Positions 1 through 11,638 are shown, counted from the first letter of the stretch. The stretch is 64,000 bases of DNA from Salvator merianae (GCA_003586115.2 QVOM02000126.1:3751491-3815490); one strand, 5' to 3'. Program-made: numbers and translations. Notes: generated from the letters alone by a model not told the origin.

Positions 1-299
1 CAGCATGCCAGATTAGAAGGGAAAGACTGAGGTTTGCTTTTAGCCCCCATATTAATCTGCTGAGGTGATTTCTACAGACCTTGTTCATGCATCTGGTTGT
101 GTAAAGAATGGAGAAAGAGCATAGGAAGATTCCCCTAATCTTCATATTTTTTTCAGCAGTACGTTGCACAAATGATGTGAGATCCTCATTACATAATAGC
201 AGTCTTCCACTATAGCTGTGGGGATTGTGCAGTCAGTCCATTTTAATAGTGCTTGCCAACACTGCAAAGCTACCTAATAGTTGGGGTACATTGCTTAAG

Positions 300-425
300 A
301 ACACAAGGCTAGAACCCAGAAGTGCCTTAGTTCAAATCCCTACTCTGCCATGAAAGCTCACTGGGTCTTCCCAGCTATGGGTAAAATAGCCTTACTGCCT
401 TGTGAGTGCTTTGGGAAAGGCAAAG
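300..425 (+). repeat. Sauria-type SINE fragment, interrupted by LTR element
   Basis: A tRNA-like B-box segment (GTTCAAATCCCTA) near 340 is followed by the CTCTGCCATGAAAGCTCACTGG block typical of squamate Sauria SINEs. The copy stops at the LTR element's left target duplication at 421-425 and may continue after 6221. The family assignment is from memory of the consensus and is moderate. Confidence 0.5.
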
Positions 426-748
426 TGTCAGAATTAGTATCCTAGGCCCAAAGGTTAGGAAACAAGCAAAGAACTACAGCAGCATGTTCTTCACTTTTTT
501 TGCAATAACAGAATACAAAGGCTAGTTGCAAGCATTCAGGCACATAAGCATTCCTAGCTAGTCTCCTTTTCCACACCTCCATACTTCAGTACGCAGTAGT
601 CATAACATCCAGGTTCTCAGGCCTTGGCCATCTGCATTCCAGCTACCCACCAACAAGAGGAAACATCAGGTCCATGAGAAAAGCAAGCAAGCATGGCTAG
701 GACCCAAGAAGGGACAAAGTTGGCTGTGCAGTGGCCCAAGCGCTGACA
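426..748 (-). repeat. 3' LTR of the Ty3/gypsy element
   Basis: Starts TGTCAGAATTAG and ends CGCTGACA on the plus strand. It aligns end to end with 5895-6216. The 12-nt R-region motif ATAACAGAATAC is preserved at 505-516. The TATA-like site seen in the other LTR has decayed here. Confidence 0.9.
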
Positions 749-768
749 TTATCTCTCTCTCTCTAACC
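749..768 (-). other. Candidate polypurine tract
   Basis: On the element's coding strand this is a purine run (AGAGAGAGAGATAA) ending exactly at the first base of the 3' LTR. This is where plus-strand DNA synthesis is primed in LTR elements. Confidence 0.6.
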
Positions 769-999
769 TGGCCTCCCCCCATCCAAACTGAAGATCAAGC
801 AAGAGCAGAGGAGGGTCCAGGCATGTCAGAATACCTGGGATGAAAAGCACATACGTTCGGCATTTGACAACTCCAGTGTGGACCCATGAGCATTCAGAAG
901 CAGGATAGCCCAACCGATGGACAAGATATCAAAGTTTACTATGGGAAAGGCAGTAATCAGGGATTTCAGAAATCTCAAAATGTTCATGTTCCCCAACCA

Positions 1000-1780
1000 T
1001 TATGGGAGTTGGAGGGGGCTCGGAATCCCTGAAGAAGGCTCCCTGCGAAGGGGGTTTCGTTGAAACACACTGTGGATTGTCAGGTATTTGAGCAGTTTCA
1101 AGTGGAACACAACCTCACTGATTGTAGCAATGACCTTAAAGGGACGAATGTGTCTATAATCCAATTTCTTGGAGGAATGTGAAGATTTACGATGATTTAA
1201 TCTCAGAACCAGCAGAGTGAGATTCATCAGCTGCAGCTTTTTGCGCCTGTTTGGCAAATTCCAAAGCAGCTTTCAGCTTAGACCAGGCTGATTTAGAGGA
1301 GATATCCCATGTGGAGACAGCACTAGGACTCTGGGGATTACGGAGTAACCGGGGTAACACATTCAAATCAGTTGCATAGACAGGTTTAACCAGTGAAACC
1401 TGTAAGAAAGAATGAACAGAGTTATTAAAAGCAGATTCAGCTAATGGCAGATAGGAAGACCAGTCATTTTGTTGAAAATTGGCAGAGCAGCAGATAAACT
1501 GTTCCAAAGTCTGATTAACTTATTCAGTAGCTATCAGGTTCAGGATGATATGCAGTGGAGAAAGAGAGTTCAATGTGCAGTAAAGCTGTATGGCTTGTCC
1601 AAAATTCAGCAGTCATTTGAGTTTCTCTACTAGTTTTAAGGCACAAGTGTTTCATGATGTTCAACAACAAGAGAAGTATTCTTGAAGAGGAGAGAACCAT
1701 TTTGGAACCATGAGCCACACTAGTCCCATCCAGGATATGGCTTGAATATTGAGGCACAGTCATTGCTACATCCAAGTTAA
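1000..1780 (-). pseudogene. Integrase C-terminal half of Ty3/gypsy pol, broken
   Basis: Three overlapping minus-strand frames give recognisable Ty3/gypsy integrase pieces in order. Near 1550-1600 there is a serine-threonine stretch followed by YHPEPDS, matching the YHPQTDG motif of the core. Near 1430-1500 FQQNDWSSYLPLAESAFNNS matches the conserved QxxWxxxLPLAEFAYN motif. Near 1040-1180 a RPFKVIATISEVVFHLKL stretch matches the GPY/F module. The frames change between pieces and stops intervene, so no functional protein is made. No chromodomain was identified. Confidence 0.8.
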
Positions 1781-3672
1781 TCCAAGTTAATCTGTTCTCC
1801 AGAGCGTACTGGAAGCAACTGGGGATGTCTCTCAGGTTTTCCTGTTGTGGTCTTTGCTGTATTGTGTTCAGAGTATATTATTGTATGCAACATCCAGGCT
1901 CTTTGCACCAGGTGACAGAGGATAGACAGGTATGACTTTTAGAACATAAAAGGGTAGTCATTTTAGCTATAGAGAGATACAGTTGCTTTGACTGATCTGA
2001 AGCAAAGCATAGTCCAGTTTTATTTCTTGTCAGTGTACTTAATACTGGAGTCAAAATGAATAAAGCGCCCTGGCCACTAAAGTTGACAGGGCATTTGTAG
2101 AGCTTTTTTATTTCTATGATCTGTCCAGATGACCAAGAGCTGCTGTAAATTGTGTAAATATTGTACCTGTTAAAGGCCGAGCTCTGGGAAGATATTTTGG
2201 GGAAGTTAGCTTCTGCCCAGATATTAGACCTTTGTAGGGATCGATATTTTGGTTCTGGTTTTAATAACGCTAAATTGGCATGAAATGCAAATAAAGGGGA
2301 GGTAGTCCTTGAAAAGAATGGTGCATCTTTTATTATAACCCAGCAAAAAGATTGAAATCCAAAGAAATAGCCATAAACAAAGTAATTTGTTAGAATCAGC
2401 CAGTTTCATAGGTAGGATAGGTAGTTTGGCATTTGGAAAGCAAAAAGAAAAAGGCTTGGCTCCAAACTAAGTAAGAAGACCTATTTAGTGTGTGTAAAAG
2501 AGGTAGAAGGCGGGGGTGTGGGGAGAGAAAGAGAGAGAGAGTCTGGAAGAAGCTAGCAATGGAGACTACAGAATGTCCTCAGCACTAAGGGATAACTCTC
2601 ACCATCTGTAGTCTTCTCCAGATGAAACTTCATTATGGCAAAAAGGACAATCTGGGGGAAAAGATGCATGGGTCTCTTGCAGGCAAAAATGCATGAAAAA
2701 TCAGAGAATGGGATGTAGACATGGCTCCACAACCCTTACTCCTTTAGAAGCAAAAACAGCTCTTTTGCCAAGGGGCATAGAGAGAGAGATGGAATCCCTC
2801 TTTTAGTGAAATCAGCTCAAAAAGGGAAAATAAAGGAGACTGCAAGCAGTGAATCGGGCAGCTCCTTGGAAAAATCTGTTCTCTCTCCATTTCAGGGAGG
2901 TAAAAAAAATCAGCTCTTAGCGAAGGTAAAAATGGTGCTGAGATGCTTTCTTCTTCTCCTGCTCCATAATGTCTTCTCCTCCGTCCTCAGCTCCTGCTAA
3001 CTCCTCTCTTCTCCTCCTAACTTAACTAATAGTAAAAACCTGAACTTTTTATATTCTTTTTCCCAAATAGAAAAAGGAGGAAACTTATTTTAGCAGAGCA
3101 AACATGTGCTTTTTCAAGTAGACAGACAGATAACTACTCTGGTTGATTAGCTTAAATGTTGCTATTTGCATTCTTAAAGAGGAGTTCTCAAGGTGTAAGT
3201 TTGAACAATGGACTAGTTTTGATGGTCAGATAATTGCCCAATCTTTTGTTAACTATTAATGCGTAATTTCCTGAGCTTCTCTGAGCCGCCAGGTTAACTT
3301 ATTCAAGAGATAAGCAAAGAAAATCAGTTTCTACAGAGTCCAGGGATTCTGGTCAGATTCTCTGTATTTGAAATCCTTATAGTTATATTTCATAAGATCC
3401 ATGCCAATCTGTACATAGTTATGCGCTCCAGTTTCTGCCTGGCATGGCTACAAGTATCTGCGTTACATACCCATGATGAGGAATGATGTTGAATTGTTAA
3501 AAGTTCCCAATCTCCCATGGGATGGTTTGGCTCCTCAGAAGTTAACTGTCCTGACACAATAGCTTTTGGGAGGAGTTCTTCAATGTTCGGTGTTCCTTGC
3601 AGGAGTGTTCACGTTATGATAATGCCACTGATATTGCACTGCACTATGATTACTTGAATACAGTCAAGACAG
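1781..3672 (-). other. Retrotransposon interior, no recognisable domain
   Basis: This is where protease, reverse transcriptase and RNase H would sit in a complete element. I found no RT motif in any minus-strand frame. There is a short GA-rich stretch near 2525-2540. It may be heavily decayed, replaced or derived from a non-autonomous element. Confidence 0.4.
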
Positions 3673-4254
3673 TTAAAGGGCTTTAGGATTATTAAAGGCA
3701 GCTGGACTTTTCTGTCTAGCCAGACAGCCCAGTTTCTGCTTCCTTGTGGCACGGGAGAATACCAAATTGGAAGGGAGCCTGGTGGCTATGAGTTTCATCG
3801 CCCTGGCCATGGACAGTCTGAGGGCCGATTTAATATTGTCCTCAGCTGCAGCCAAAATGCTTCTCTCCCCAGTTCTGGGAATCAGTTGGAACTTAGCTTC
3901 AAAGCAAAGGAATGACTCAGAAGTAAACTCTTTGACATTCTGCTGCATTAACAGCACAAAGCTTGGTGCTGAGCTTGCATCGAATATCGGTGGAGACCTT
4001 TTCACTAATGATGCATGGAACAGGTTGTGGGTTAAAATCCATGCTGATCTTGCTAGAGCACTCAGAGGCTTGGCGGGATAGACAAAGTCCTTGCCTTCTA
4101 CGTCCTGCTCCCTCTTCAGTTGTGGTGTCTGGCTTTCAGGTGTGGTCTGTGTTGGACCTGCACATCCTGTCTGTAGAGCAGGGTGCCAGGCAGATAGTTG
4201 CAGTCTTGCTACAGTCTCCCAGTTCTGTTTAATCATTCTAAGTTTTTGATTCAT
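3673..4254 (-). pseudogene. Open frame in the gag position of the LTR element
   Basis: A 193-codon minus-strand frame lies in the half of the element that follows the 5' LTR, where gag is expected. I see no CCHC zinc knuckle and cannot align it confidently to a capsid family. It could be gag-derived or a chance frame in decayed sequence. Confidence 0.3.
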
Positions 4255-4514
4255 CTGCTCCCAACGGGCCAGGTCGTTGCATACATGCCATAATGAGTAC
4301 CGAAATACACTGAAGTCTCACGCTGTCTTCTTGGTGCTGGTTGTTAACTCCAGAGCCCACTTTGCAATGGGACCTCTCAGTTAACAGTAAGGGCAGTACG
4401 CACAGCATCCGTGCAAATTTCACCATGCCATAAAATCAGACACATCTGAAGTTCCACCAGAATGTTTTGGAGTTTAACAGGGTTCCCATCAAAACCTCAG
4501 GTGGTGGGATACTA

Positions 4515-4900
4515 GTTAAAGATTAGTACACTGATGCATCCATGTGTGGCAAAACCTCTAATAGTGGGATACTGGGATGAGAATGGAGTGACAGCATGGT
4601 GGTAGTTGATGTGGCAGCAGTGGTGGCACAGACTAGGATAGGTTTGCGCGTTGGTGTGACTGTGTCAACAGGGTACCATCGGCGAGCTGGCAAGACTTCA
4701 GATAATGGTGTACTGGGCTGAGGATTAGGCAACAGTGTAGCAGTGCATGCTGGGATAACTTCATGTGCTGGTGTGGCTGTGTTGGCGGGGTGCAATTGAC
4801 AAGCCAGCAAGACATCAGGTAGTGATGTGCCAGATGGAGAATCAAATGATGGTGCAGCGGTGGTAAAGGGGGTGGTGGCACCTGTCAGATTAGCAGGAGG
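4515..4900 (-). repeat. Imperfect ~120-bp tandem repeat, proline-rich in one frame
   Basis: The block beginning near 4650 (GGTGTGACTGTGTCAACAGG) repeats near 4770 (GGTGTGGCTGTGTTGGCGGG) with similar following sequence, and weaker related sequence precedes it near 4540. Minus-strand frames are rich in proline and threonine. It may be a repetitive linker of the element's gag-region protein; no function can be assigned. Confidence 0.5.
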
Positions 4901-5880
4901 AGGTTCTGAATTCGCTGGGGGCCAGCTCAGCAGGGTGCTTGCAGTTAAGAGATATTTCTTTGGCTGTGCATTTCTCAGGGATAGGCAAGACTGGGCCTAG
5001 CCTAGCATCTTGGCGATTTGGCTTCACAGCTGTAACTGGGATGAGCTCCTGCCCAGTGGAACCTCAGGGTGCTGGCGTTACACTTGTAATCCAGGCAACA
5101 GAAGCCAGTTGTGGCAAGCATTGGCCAGGTACAGTCACAACTGGGTTGGGCTCCAACTGATTTGGGGCTGTGGGTTCAGGGGCCCAGACCTTCCAACTAA
5201 GGAGCAGCGCCTGTACGAGGGTGGCTGTAGACTCAGAAAGACACCATGGAGTAAGTACTTGTAATTTGAAAGGTTGCAGCAAGGAAAAAGTAGTCACAAA
5301 TTATGAAGCAGAGGGATCTTGCAATTCCCAAAACAGGCAGGTAAAGTTAGCTGTGGAATATACAACCCCAGACGTGGGCAATGGCAGCCTCAAACTCCAA
5401 AACAGCAGGCTTTGTAATCTGAGGAACAGCTGAGTAGGCTCAGCTGCTTCATGCAGGACTCCTGGGGTGCTATGTCTAGCATTGTATTCCAATATGGGGC
5501 TTGGGTGCCTAGGCTTTTGTCTTGATGAAATGGCAGCCTCAAGCATATTTGGGGTTAGTTCCCAGCTGCATAAGACGGCAGGCTGGCACTCTGTTTCATC
5601 TGCCGCCACAGATCCTGCTGCAGAATGTGGGTCAATTAACAAAGCCTTCACTGACTCACCAGTCTCACATGCAGTGGCACTGCACCCAATGAGATGGGGA
5701 TCACGAAATTGCAACTCCACCTGAAGCTCCCCACTTGCACAGCTAGTTCTTGGTTTGTCCGCTAAGCTGCTTCCTGTCGTAAGGACAATCTTCAGATTGC
5801 TTCCAACTGCATAGTCAAGATTTGTTTCAGCCTGGAAGCCCTTTGTAATCTCAAGGCCTTTCCCATGTCCTGAGTTAGTG

Positions 5881-5892
5881 GTATTCTGTTAT
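5881..5892 (-). other. Self-complementary primer-binding site of the LTR element
   Basis: Two bases inside the 5' LTR the coding strand reads ATAACAGAATAC. This is the exact reverse complement of the 12 nt GTATTCTGTTAT found in the LTR at 5984-5973, just at the predicted RNA start. No tRNA-type TGG site is present. Tf1/sushi elements prime reverse transcription with the 5' end of their own RNA through such a match. Confidence 0.7.
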
Positions 5893-5894
5893 TT

Positions 5895-6216
5895 TGTCAG
5901 AATTAGCACTCTAGGCCCCAAAAGTCAGAAACAGGCAAAGAACTAAAGCAGCGTGTTCTTCATTTTATTGCGATAACAGAATACAAAAGTTAGTTGCAAG
6001 CATTCTGGCATATAAACATCCCAAACCATTCTCCTTTCTCACGTCTCCATACTTGAGCACACAGTAGTCATAACATCCAAGTTCTCAGGCCTTGGCCATC
6101 TGCATTCCAGCTTACCACCAGCAAGAGGGAATATTGGGCCTGTGAGAAAAGCAAGTAGGCATGGCTGGGACTCAAGAAGGGACAAAGATAACTGTGCAGT
6201 GGCCAAAGCGCTGACA
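5895..6216 (-). repeat. 5' LTR of the Ty3/gypsy element
   Basis: Aligns end to end with 426-748, has TG...CA ends, and is followed by the CAAAG target duplication at 6217-6221. Confidence 0.9.
5973..6016 (-). promoter_or_regulatory. Predicted LTR core promoter and RNA start
   Basis: On the coding strand TTTATATG (about 6016-6009) lies about 30 nt upstream of GTATTCTGTTAT (5984-5973). That is the normal TATA-to-start distance and places the start of R exactly on the segment that pairs with the primer site. Confidence 0.55.
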
Positions 6217-6221
6217 CAAAG

Positions 6222-6932
6222 GCTAAACGAGTTTCCATACTGCCATACGCACATTCTTTCCATTGTATTTTGAGTCAGAAGGATGCCAACAACAACAAAG
6301 AGATAACATTCTACCATCTGTAAGCTTCTTTCAAGCATTTACTTGTTCACATTGATATGTCAGCTTTCTTCTAAGGAGCTCAAGGGATAGGTGTGCTGTA
6401 GTTTTGCTCATTTGTATTTTATCCTTAAAACAAATAGATTAGACTGGCAGACAGCAACTAGCCTAATGTTACCCAGAGCTTCATAACAAAGTGAGGACTT
6501 TTCCATTTCATATTCTTATCCACACTATGCTTTCTCTGTAAGAGTGGGCCCTTGCATAGAAGGCTCCCAGGTTTCCCATAATTATCTCTGAATGGGAAAA
6601 AAGTCAATTTCACATATTTCTATTCAGAAAGACACATGTCTTAGATTGGCCACCAGACAGAGCTTGTACATTTCCTGAAAACGTTTTAAGGGTTAACTGC
6701 GGGAAACAATATAAACATCTGTAGCATATTAATCAAAGGCTGCTTGTCAAGTGTCACTTGGAGGCAAGGGAAATGTTTGATAGCACAGTACAGTAAGAGC
6801 TATCCCGCTTCTGGGAAGTCTATCTGTATTCAGTTCTGTAGTTTTTGCATAAGAGGATGGTATAATTCAAGTTGCATTACCCACTGTCTCCCAGATTTCA
6901 GAGAATCAGGTGTTCATTAAAGAAACATTAAT
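6222..6932. other. Intergenic, nothing recognised
   Basis: No gene or clear repeat was seen. The short open frames have no family resemblance. Confidence 0.4.
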
Positions 6933-7767
6933 GGGCCTTTCTGCACTTACCTTTATTCTGAAATACAATCTTCTTCTGTCCACATGCTGGCATGCACTAG
7001 AGAGACCCACCCTCGTTAGCTGCCGTTGGTACGCTCCATCTGTACAAGATGGAGCGTACTCCGGATCAGAAGACCCAAAATTGCCTCCTGGTCCGCTTCT
7101 AGTACAGAATACTGGTAGAACTCAATACAGTGGTACCTTGGTACTCAACTACCTTGAAACTCATTGAATTTGATACTCAACACATTTTGACGTGAACATT
7201 TTTTTGTCTTAGTATTCGTTGTTTGGTTACCTCATGACTCACTACCCTTTCCAGCCGAAACAAAGGGTCACATGTTAGTCACACAGTAGCTCTTGCCTTG
7301 TGCACATCCCCTTGTGGACTTATCATGGCTTCTGTGGTCATTTTGTGTATTTAATCTAAGTACTATACAGGTATTTATTGATTTTTAGGTTTATTTCTCA
7401 TGTAAAGTAGTGATATACAACCCTATCTTTTTACATATTGCTTTAAAAATGTGTACTGTCTTTAGTTTGGGAACCCATTAAATTTGTTTACATTATTCCT
7501 TTTGGGAAAAATTTGGCGGTCATTATGTTTCGTACTAATTAATGACAAGTACCAAGGTATGACTATAATATGTTCTACCAGCATACTAGAGCCATGGGGG
7601 ACCCATTTTGGCAGTGTGCCTTGTTGCCAAAATGGGTTCTTCAGGGCCCCCGGAGCTCACACAAACTTTGGGGCCAGTGTGAGAGCTGGTTTAGAACGGA
7701 TCAAAAACAGTCGTTGCCTGATCTGGATTTACACATCTGGAACTGCACTCTAAATGCAGAAAGGGCC
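6933..7767. mobile_element. Harbinger-like MITE split by a mariner-like element
   Basis: The left end GGGCCTTTCTGCACTTA and right end TGCAGAAAGGGCC match the inverted ends of the other Harbinger-like copies in the window. Without the nested element the copy would be ~393 bp, similar to the 427-bp copy at 9520. The flanks (AAT and ATT) do not form a clean duplication. A hairpin of ACCCATTTTGG lies near 7598-7632. Confidence 0.6.
7128..7565. mobile_element. Mariner-like MITE with TA target site
   Basis: Inverted ends CAGTGGTACCTTGGTACT (left) and AGTACCAAGGTATGACTA (right) are flanked by TA at 7126-7127 and 7566-7567. No transposase frame is present, so this is a non-autonomous Tc1/mariner-type element inserted in the older MITE. 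Confidence 0.65.
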
Positions 7768-8184
7768 ATTGTGTTGGTGGCCTGGGCCAAAGTCCTTTGC
7801 TATACTCCTTTGCCAATGAAGTCTTTTTATGCTGTTTTTAAACCATGAATTTCTACCAGAATTTTCTTGTCATTCTTGGTATTTATTAAGTATGACATGA
7901 ACATAACTTGGAGAGCTTATTAGTACTAGTTTGACTGAAGGCAAGTTTGAGAAAAATAATGTTTTGAATAGTATTTTTTTTTTTAAAGCAAAAGCAGATC
8001 GATGGCAGAGGGAAGTGGAGTATCTAGATATTTTCCTGGGATCAAATTGGTTATTCCTACTAATTTCTGTGTGAGTTGGACTCATTTGCTTGGGTCATTT
8101 GAAGTGGCACACAGGCTGCTTCTCTTTTTTGGTAAAGGGTTACAAGTGGGCAGCACCCCACCATATCCCACTCAGAAGTTTATT
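7768..8184. other. Intergenic, nothing recognised
   Basis: No coding or repeat signal was identified; the sequence is AT-rich with a poly-T near 7975. Confidence 0.35.
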
Positions 8185-8345
8185 TTTATTATTTACATTT
8201 ATATCCTGCCCTATAAACTTAGATCTTTGGGCAGATTCAACAATTAAAATACATAAAACAAATCAAAGGAATTCAAAACAGTACAGTACCCAGAGCAGAA
8301 CTGTATTTTCAGCCAAAGACATGGGTTAAAAGGTGCATCTTCACC
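8185..8345 (-). mobile_element. L2-like LINE 3' end
   Basis: TTTATTATTTACATTTATATCC is followed by a decayed CCCTATAA...GGGCAG hairpin and then AAAAGGTGCATCTTCACC. The same order occurs at 53985-54150, where it is joined to reverse transcriptase-derived sequence. The element reads on the minus strand. Confidence 0.6.
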
Positions 8346-8359
8346 AATCACCTGAATAG

Positions 8360-8625
8360 TATTGAGCAATCTACTCTCCCTTTTTCTTCCTGCATGTTTC
8401 AATTCAGGATTGGCTAATGTGTGTATAATCCACTACATTTGCTGGGGTTAATTTTCATGTAGGTTGTACAAGAAGTACAGTCTAGCTGTATCTCTCCTAC
8501 CATTAGCCATACTACTCTGACCCCTGATGCCACTTCCTTTCAGCTGCCTTGGCCTATAATGGATATCAGCTCTATTTGGTGTACTGCATGTTAGTTTTTG
8601 TAGCTGAATTCTATGTAGAGCAGGT
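8360..8625. repeat. Unnamed interspersed repeat, copy 1
   Basis: Shares ordered blocks with 15340-15700, including a TTTCAATTCAG start, a TAATC(C/T)ACTA(C/T)AT block, TTCATGTAG and TCCTTTCAGCTGCCTTG. The element class is unknown. Confidence 0.5.
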
Positions 8626-9179
8626 TCTGGAAGATAGCATTTGCTTAAAGGAAAACTGAAGTAGCATTGATTAAGAAGGGATGTTGCTTAAACGAGGACA
8701 AAATCTGGACAAACCACAATGTATCTTTGCATTTGAGAAAAAAAGATAGTCCAATCCTTTCTACTTTTGCTCAGAAATCAGTACCACTGAATTCAGTGGA
8801 CCTTTGTTATTTTAATCTACCTTTCCTTCTACATTCCACTATAGTGCATAATTGCATAATCTTATACATGTTCATTTGCGATTATATCTGATAATATTCA
8901 GTGAGAATCACTCCCAAGGAAATGTATACAGAACTGCATTCAATAGGCTCTAAGCCAAGCATGAAATCTCTACTTAACCATTTGAATTAGAAGCCTTACA
9001 CAAGACACTGATCTAGTTCGGACATGATGCTAAGCATGGTTTAGTGCCATGAGCAACAGGACACTTAGGGCTCATGCAGACAAGATAGCAGTAGCTTTTT
9101 TCATTTTGGATTAGCCACAAGTGAACCTGTGATCTTGGTGACCTTATTTGTAATAAATGAAACCAAACCTGAATAGCTA
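8626..9179. other. Intergenic, nothing recognised
   Basis: No gene, RNA or clear repeat was found here. Confidence 0.35.
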
Positions 9180-9300
9180 TAACAGTAGCAAAGCATTTTG
9201 CTGTGCATGCCAAGGACCCTAGGTTCAATCCCCATCACATCTCCAGAAGAAAGCAATGGCAACTGCCTCTGTATTGCTGCCAAGAAAACTGCGTGGGTGA
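9180..9300 (+). mobile_element. tRNA-headed SINE fragment
   Basis: A Pol III B-box-like block (CTAGGTTCAATCCCC) near 9220 is followed by AAGCAATGGCAACTGCCTCTG and AAGAAAACTGCGTGGG. The same body occurs at 55400-55480 and, inverted, at 58009-58260. Confidence 0.6.
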
Positions 9301-9519
9301 GTCAATGCATCTGAGATGTGACTCGTGGATATTTTTATTTGGTAAAAAAATATTTTAATAACAGAACAACCAAAGTTTGTTTAGGGTCCAAACCTACACA
9401 GGACAGTTAATTTAAAATAGAAATGAGCATTTTTCAACACTGCCCTCTCGTCATGTTAGACAAAACAGAGTATGGAAACGTAAGATTTGCAGAGTCTCTT
9501 TCTCATTATGCAAAACTAT

Positions 9520-9946
9520 GGGCCTATTTGCAACTACCTTCTAATGAGTGGTTGGATGCTCACTAGACAGGCTTGTTCACATGCTGCTACCACATCCCAG
9601 AGCACTCACAGCTGCTCCTGGACGTACTAGCTGTACTACTAAACTGGTGTCAGCTTGACCAGGAGCAGCTAGTGAGGTCCTGGTCAGCAGCATTTGCACC
9701 CTCTCCCAAGTGTGCAGTCATGTGCTGTGTCCTGATTGCCATGGGAATATCTGGGCATGTGCCAGATGTTGCTGCAGTCATTGCCATGGCAATCTGGCCT
9801 GCCCTGGTCAGGCTATCCACACTTCAAGCACTAGTGGTCCAGTTTGGGCCTTTACCAGTCCTTGGACTGCTGATGGCCACCTCCATGCCTGATCTTTACC
9901 AGCCTGGTATGGTACCACTGTACCATACCAGGCCATGAACAGGCCC
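9520..9946. mobile_element. Harbinger-like MITE, intact ends
   Basis: Begins GGGCCTATTTGCAACTA and ends TGAACAGGCCC, flanked by TAT on both sides (9517-9519 and 9947-9949). The 3-bp target duplication and GGGCC ends fit PIF/Harbinger. The interior has no transposase and carries a near-perfect hairpin at 9902-9934. Confidence 0.75.
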
Positions 9947-9949
9947 TAT

Positions 9950-11638
9950 GATTCAACACTTCCTCCAGACAGACATACTGCCTCTTAGCATCATCCTCCC
10001 TGGAGCCAGAAAGGAGGTCTTAAAAGCCGTCACTTTTAAGAGAACTATGAGATTTAAAAAAAACTATTATACACCACTTTCTATCCAAAGAGCTTAAGGC
10101 AGACAAGACAAATTTCCATTAGAATACTATATCATATAAACAGCATATGTAAGATATAAAGAAAACCAGTTTAAGGTAATGCCAGTGACATAATTTGTGC
10201 AACACAGGAATGATTAACTGTCTCTTCTTGTGAAATTCCACAGCTTCAGGATTGCTTATTCATTAAGGCATGTAGCATGTTTGCTCAGAATAAATTCCTG
10301 CTATATTTGATGAGGTTTATTGCAAATTAAGTTTGCACAGGATTGCCATTCTGATCAAATAATGAAACAATTGCATGTTTCCCACTCTGTTTTACCACAG
10401 ACCTAAAAACATCCAAGCTTGTGTATTGATCAATTCTGAAACAGTAATCTAATAGTACAAAATTAATATTTTTGGCTATCAAGTCCTATAGAAAGCATAT
10501 GATGTTAACACCTGATAGAAATGAGAAAAGTAGAAACCCTATTCTGTAGTATGGAGAAACCCTTTGCTGCAGTATGGAGAAGGTAAACAAAAATGCTCTC
10601 TTCCTTTCTCAACATACTAGAACACAGTGAGATCTTCCAATGAGCGTATATAGAAGATTCAGACAAACAGAAGGAAATATTTCAAACTAAAGTGCACAGT
10701 TAGACCACTGAATTTAGTGACTACAGGATACAGTGATGGCCACCAGGTAAAATGGCCTTAAAAGTTTAAGTCAGATTCACAGAGGACTCTGCTAACAATG
10801 GCTACTAGCCAGGATGAATAGCAGGCAAACAGTAGGAATCTACAGGAAGGATCTCTAAACACATATCGATCTGGGCAAACTGCTGATGCTCTTAACTGAT
10901 TTTCTGTTGTGCATTTTTTTGTTACCCTCTGTAGTTGATGTCAAAACCTTTTGGTAGATATAGCTTCAGAAGCATGTAAAATAAAAAGGCCATTTATCTT
11001 AAAATATATACAGGGGAGCATATCTCTTAATGTTGTATCATTATAGAAAAGCTCGTTGTAAAGACTGAAATCTGGTGTTATACTTTTCTTACTGTGTCCG
11101 GCATGAAGAGCTTAGTAGTAATGTGTCTTGTGTTGTTAAACAGGCAGTGTACTCATCACTATGCATGTTTTTCAAAATGATAATAGATGTCCTACCATTC
11201 TCAGTCCTCTACAATAAACTGATTTTTGCACGTTTTAAATCTGAATACATGTAACAAAATCCAAAATATAATACATACGCAACTACTCACCAGCAGAACC
11301 AAAGATAAAGCTAGGGGAAACAAGGTGTTACCCACCTTTATCTTTGCTTCTATTGGTGAATGGTATGGTATTGTATTGGTGTTTTTTTTTTTTTAAATCA
11401 TTAATATATAGGTTTAAATCTGAATATTCAGAACACAGGAAGGGCTCTTAGACCTTAACGCGCTTCTCTCAGCTTTTTCTATCGGGACTGGCGGTGGTTC
11501 TTTGGAGTTTCAGGCAGGGGTCCTTTATGGAGATGCAACAGATTGAACATAGAACCTTCTGAATTGAAAGCAGGTACCTCAACACTGATGGCACATTATT
11601 TGCGGTTTTATGAACTGAATTTTAAGTGTGTTTTTAAG
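9950..11638. other. AT-rich intergenic or distal ZBTB1 3' flank
   Basis: No coding sequence was seen. A reverse-strand AATAAA at 10321-10316 could serve a long ZBTB1 3' UTR, but nothing proves transcription this far. Confidence 0.3.

Larger units (their letters stand above)
426..6216 (-). mobile_element. Ty3/gypsy (Tf1/sushi-like) LTR retrotransposon, degraded
   Basis: Two direct repeats of ~322 bp (426-748 and 5895-6216) begin TG and end CA. They are flanked by the same 5-bp duplication CAAAG (421-425 and 6217-6221), so both ends of the insertion are present. Integrase-like frames lie on the minus strand near 1000-1780, next to the left LTR, which makes the right LTR the 5' LTR. A purine-rich tract abuts the 3' LTR and a self-complementary primer site abuts the 5' LTR. 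The coding region is broken by stops and frameshifts, and I could not find protease or reverse transcriptase. The LTRs look roughly 80-85% identical by eye, so the insertion is old. The total of 5.8 kb is close to the usual size of vertebrate sushi elements. Confidence 0.9.

Noticed and set aside
426..6216. Endogenous retrovirus
   Set aside because: The integrase motifs, short LTRs, 5-bp duplication and self-priming site fit Ty3/gypsy (Tf1/sushi). No envelope-like frame was seen.
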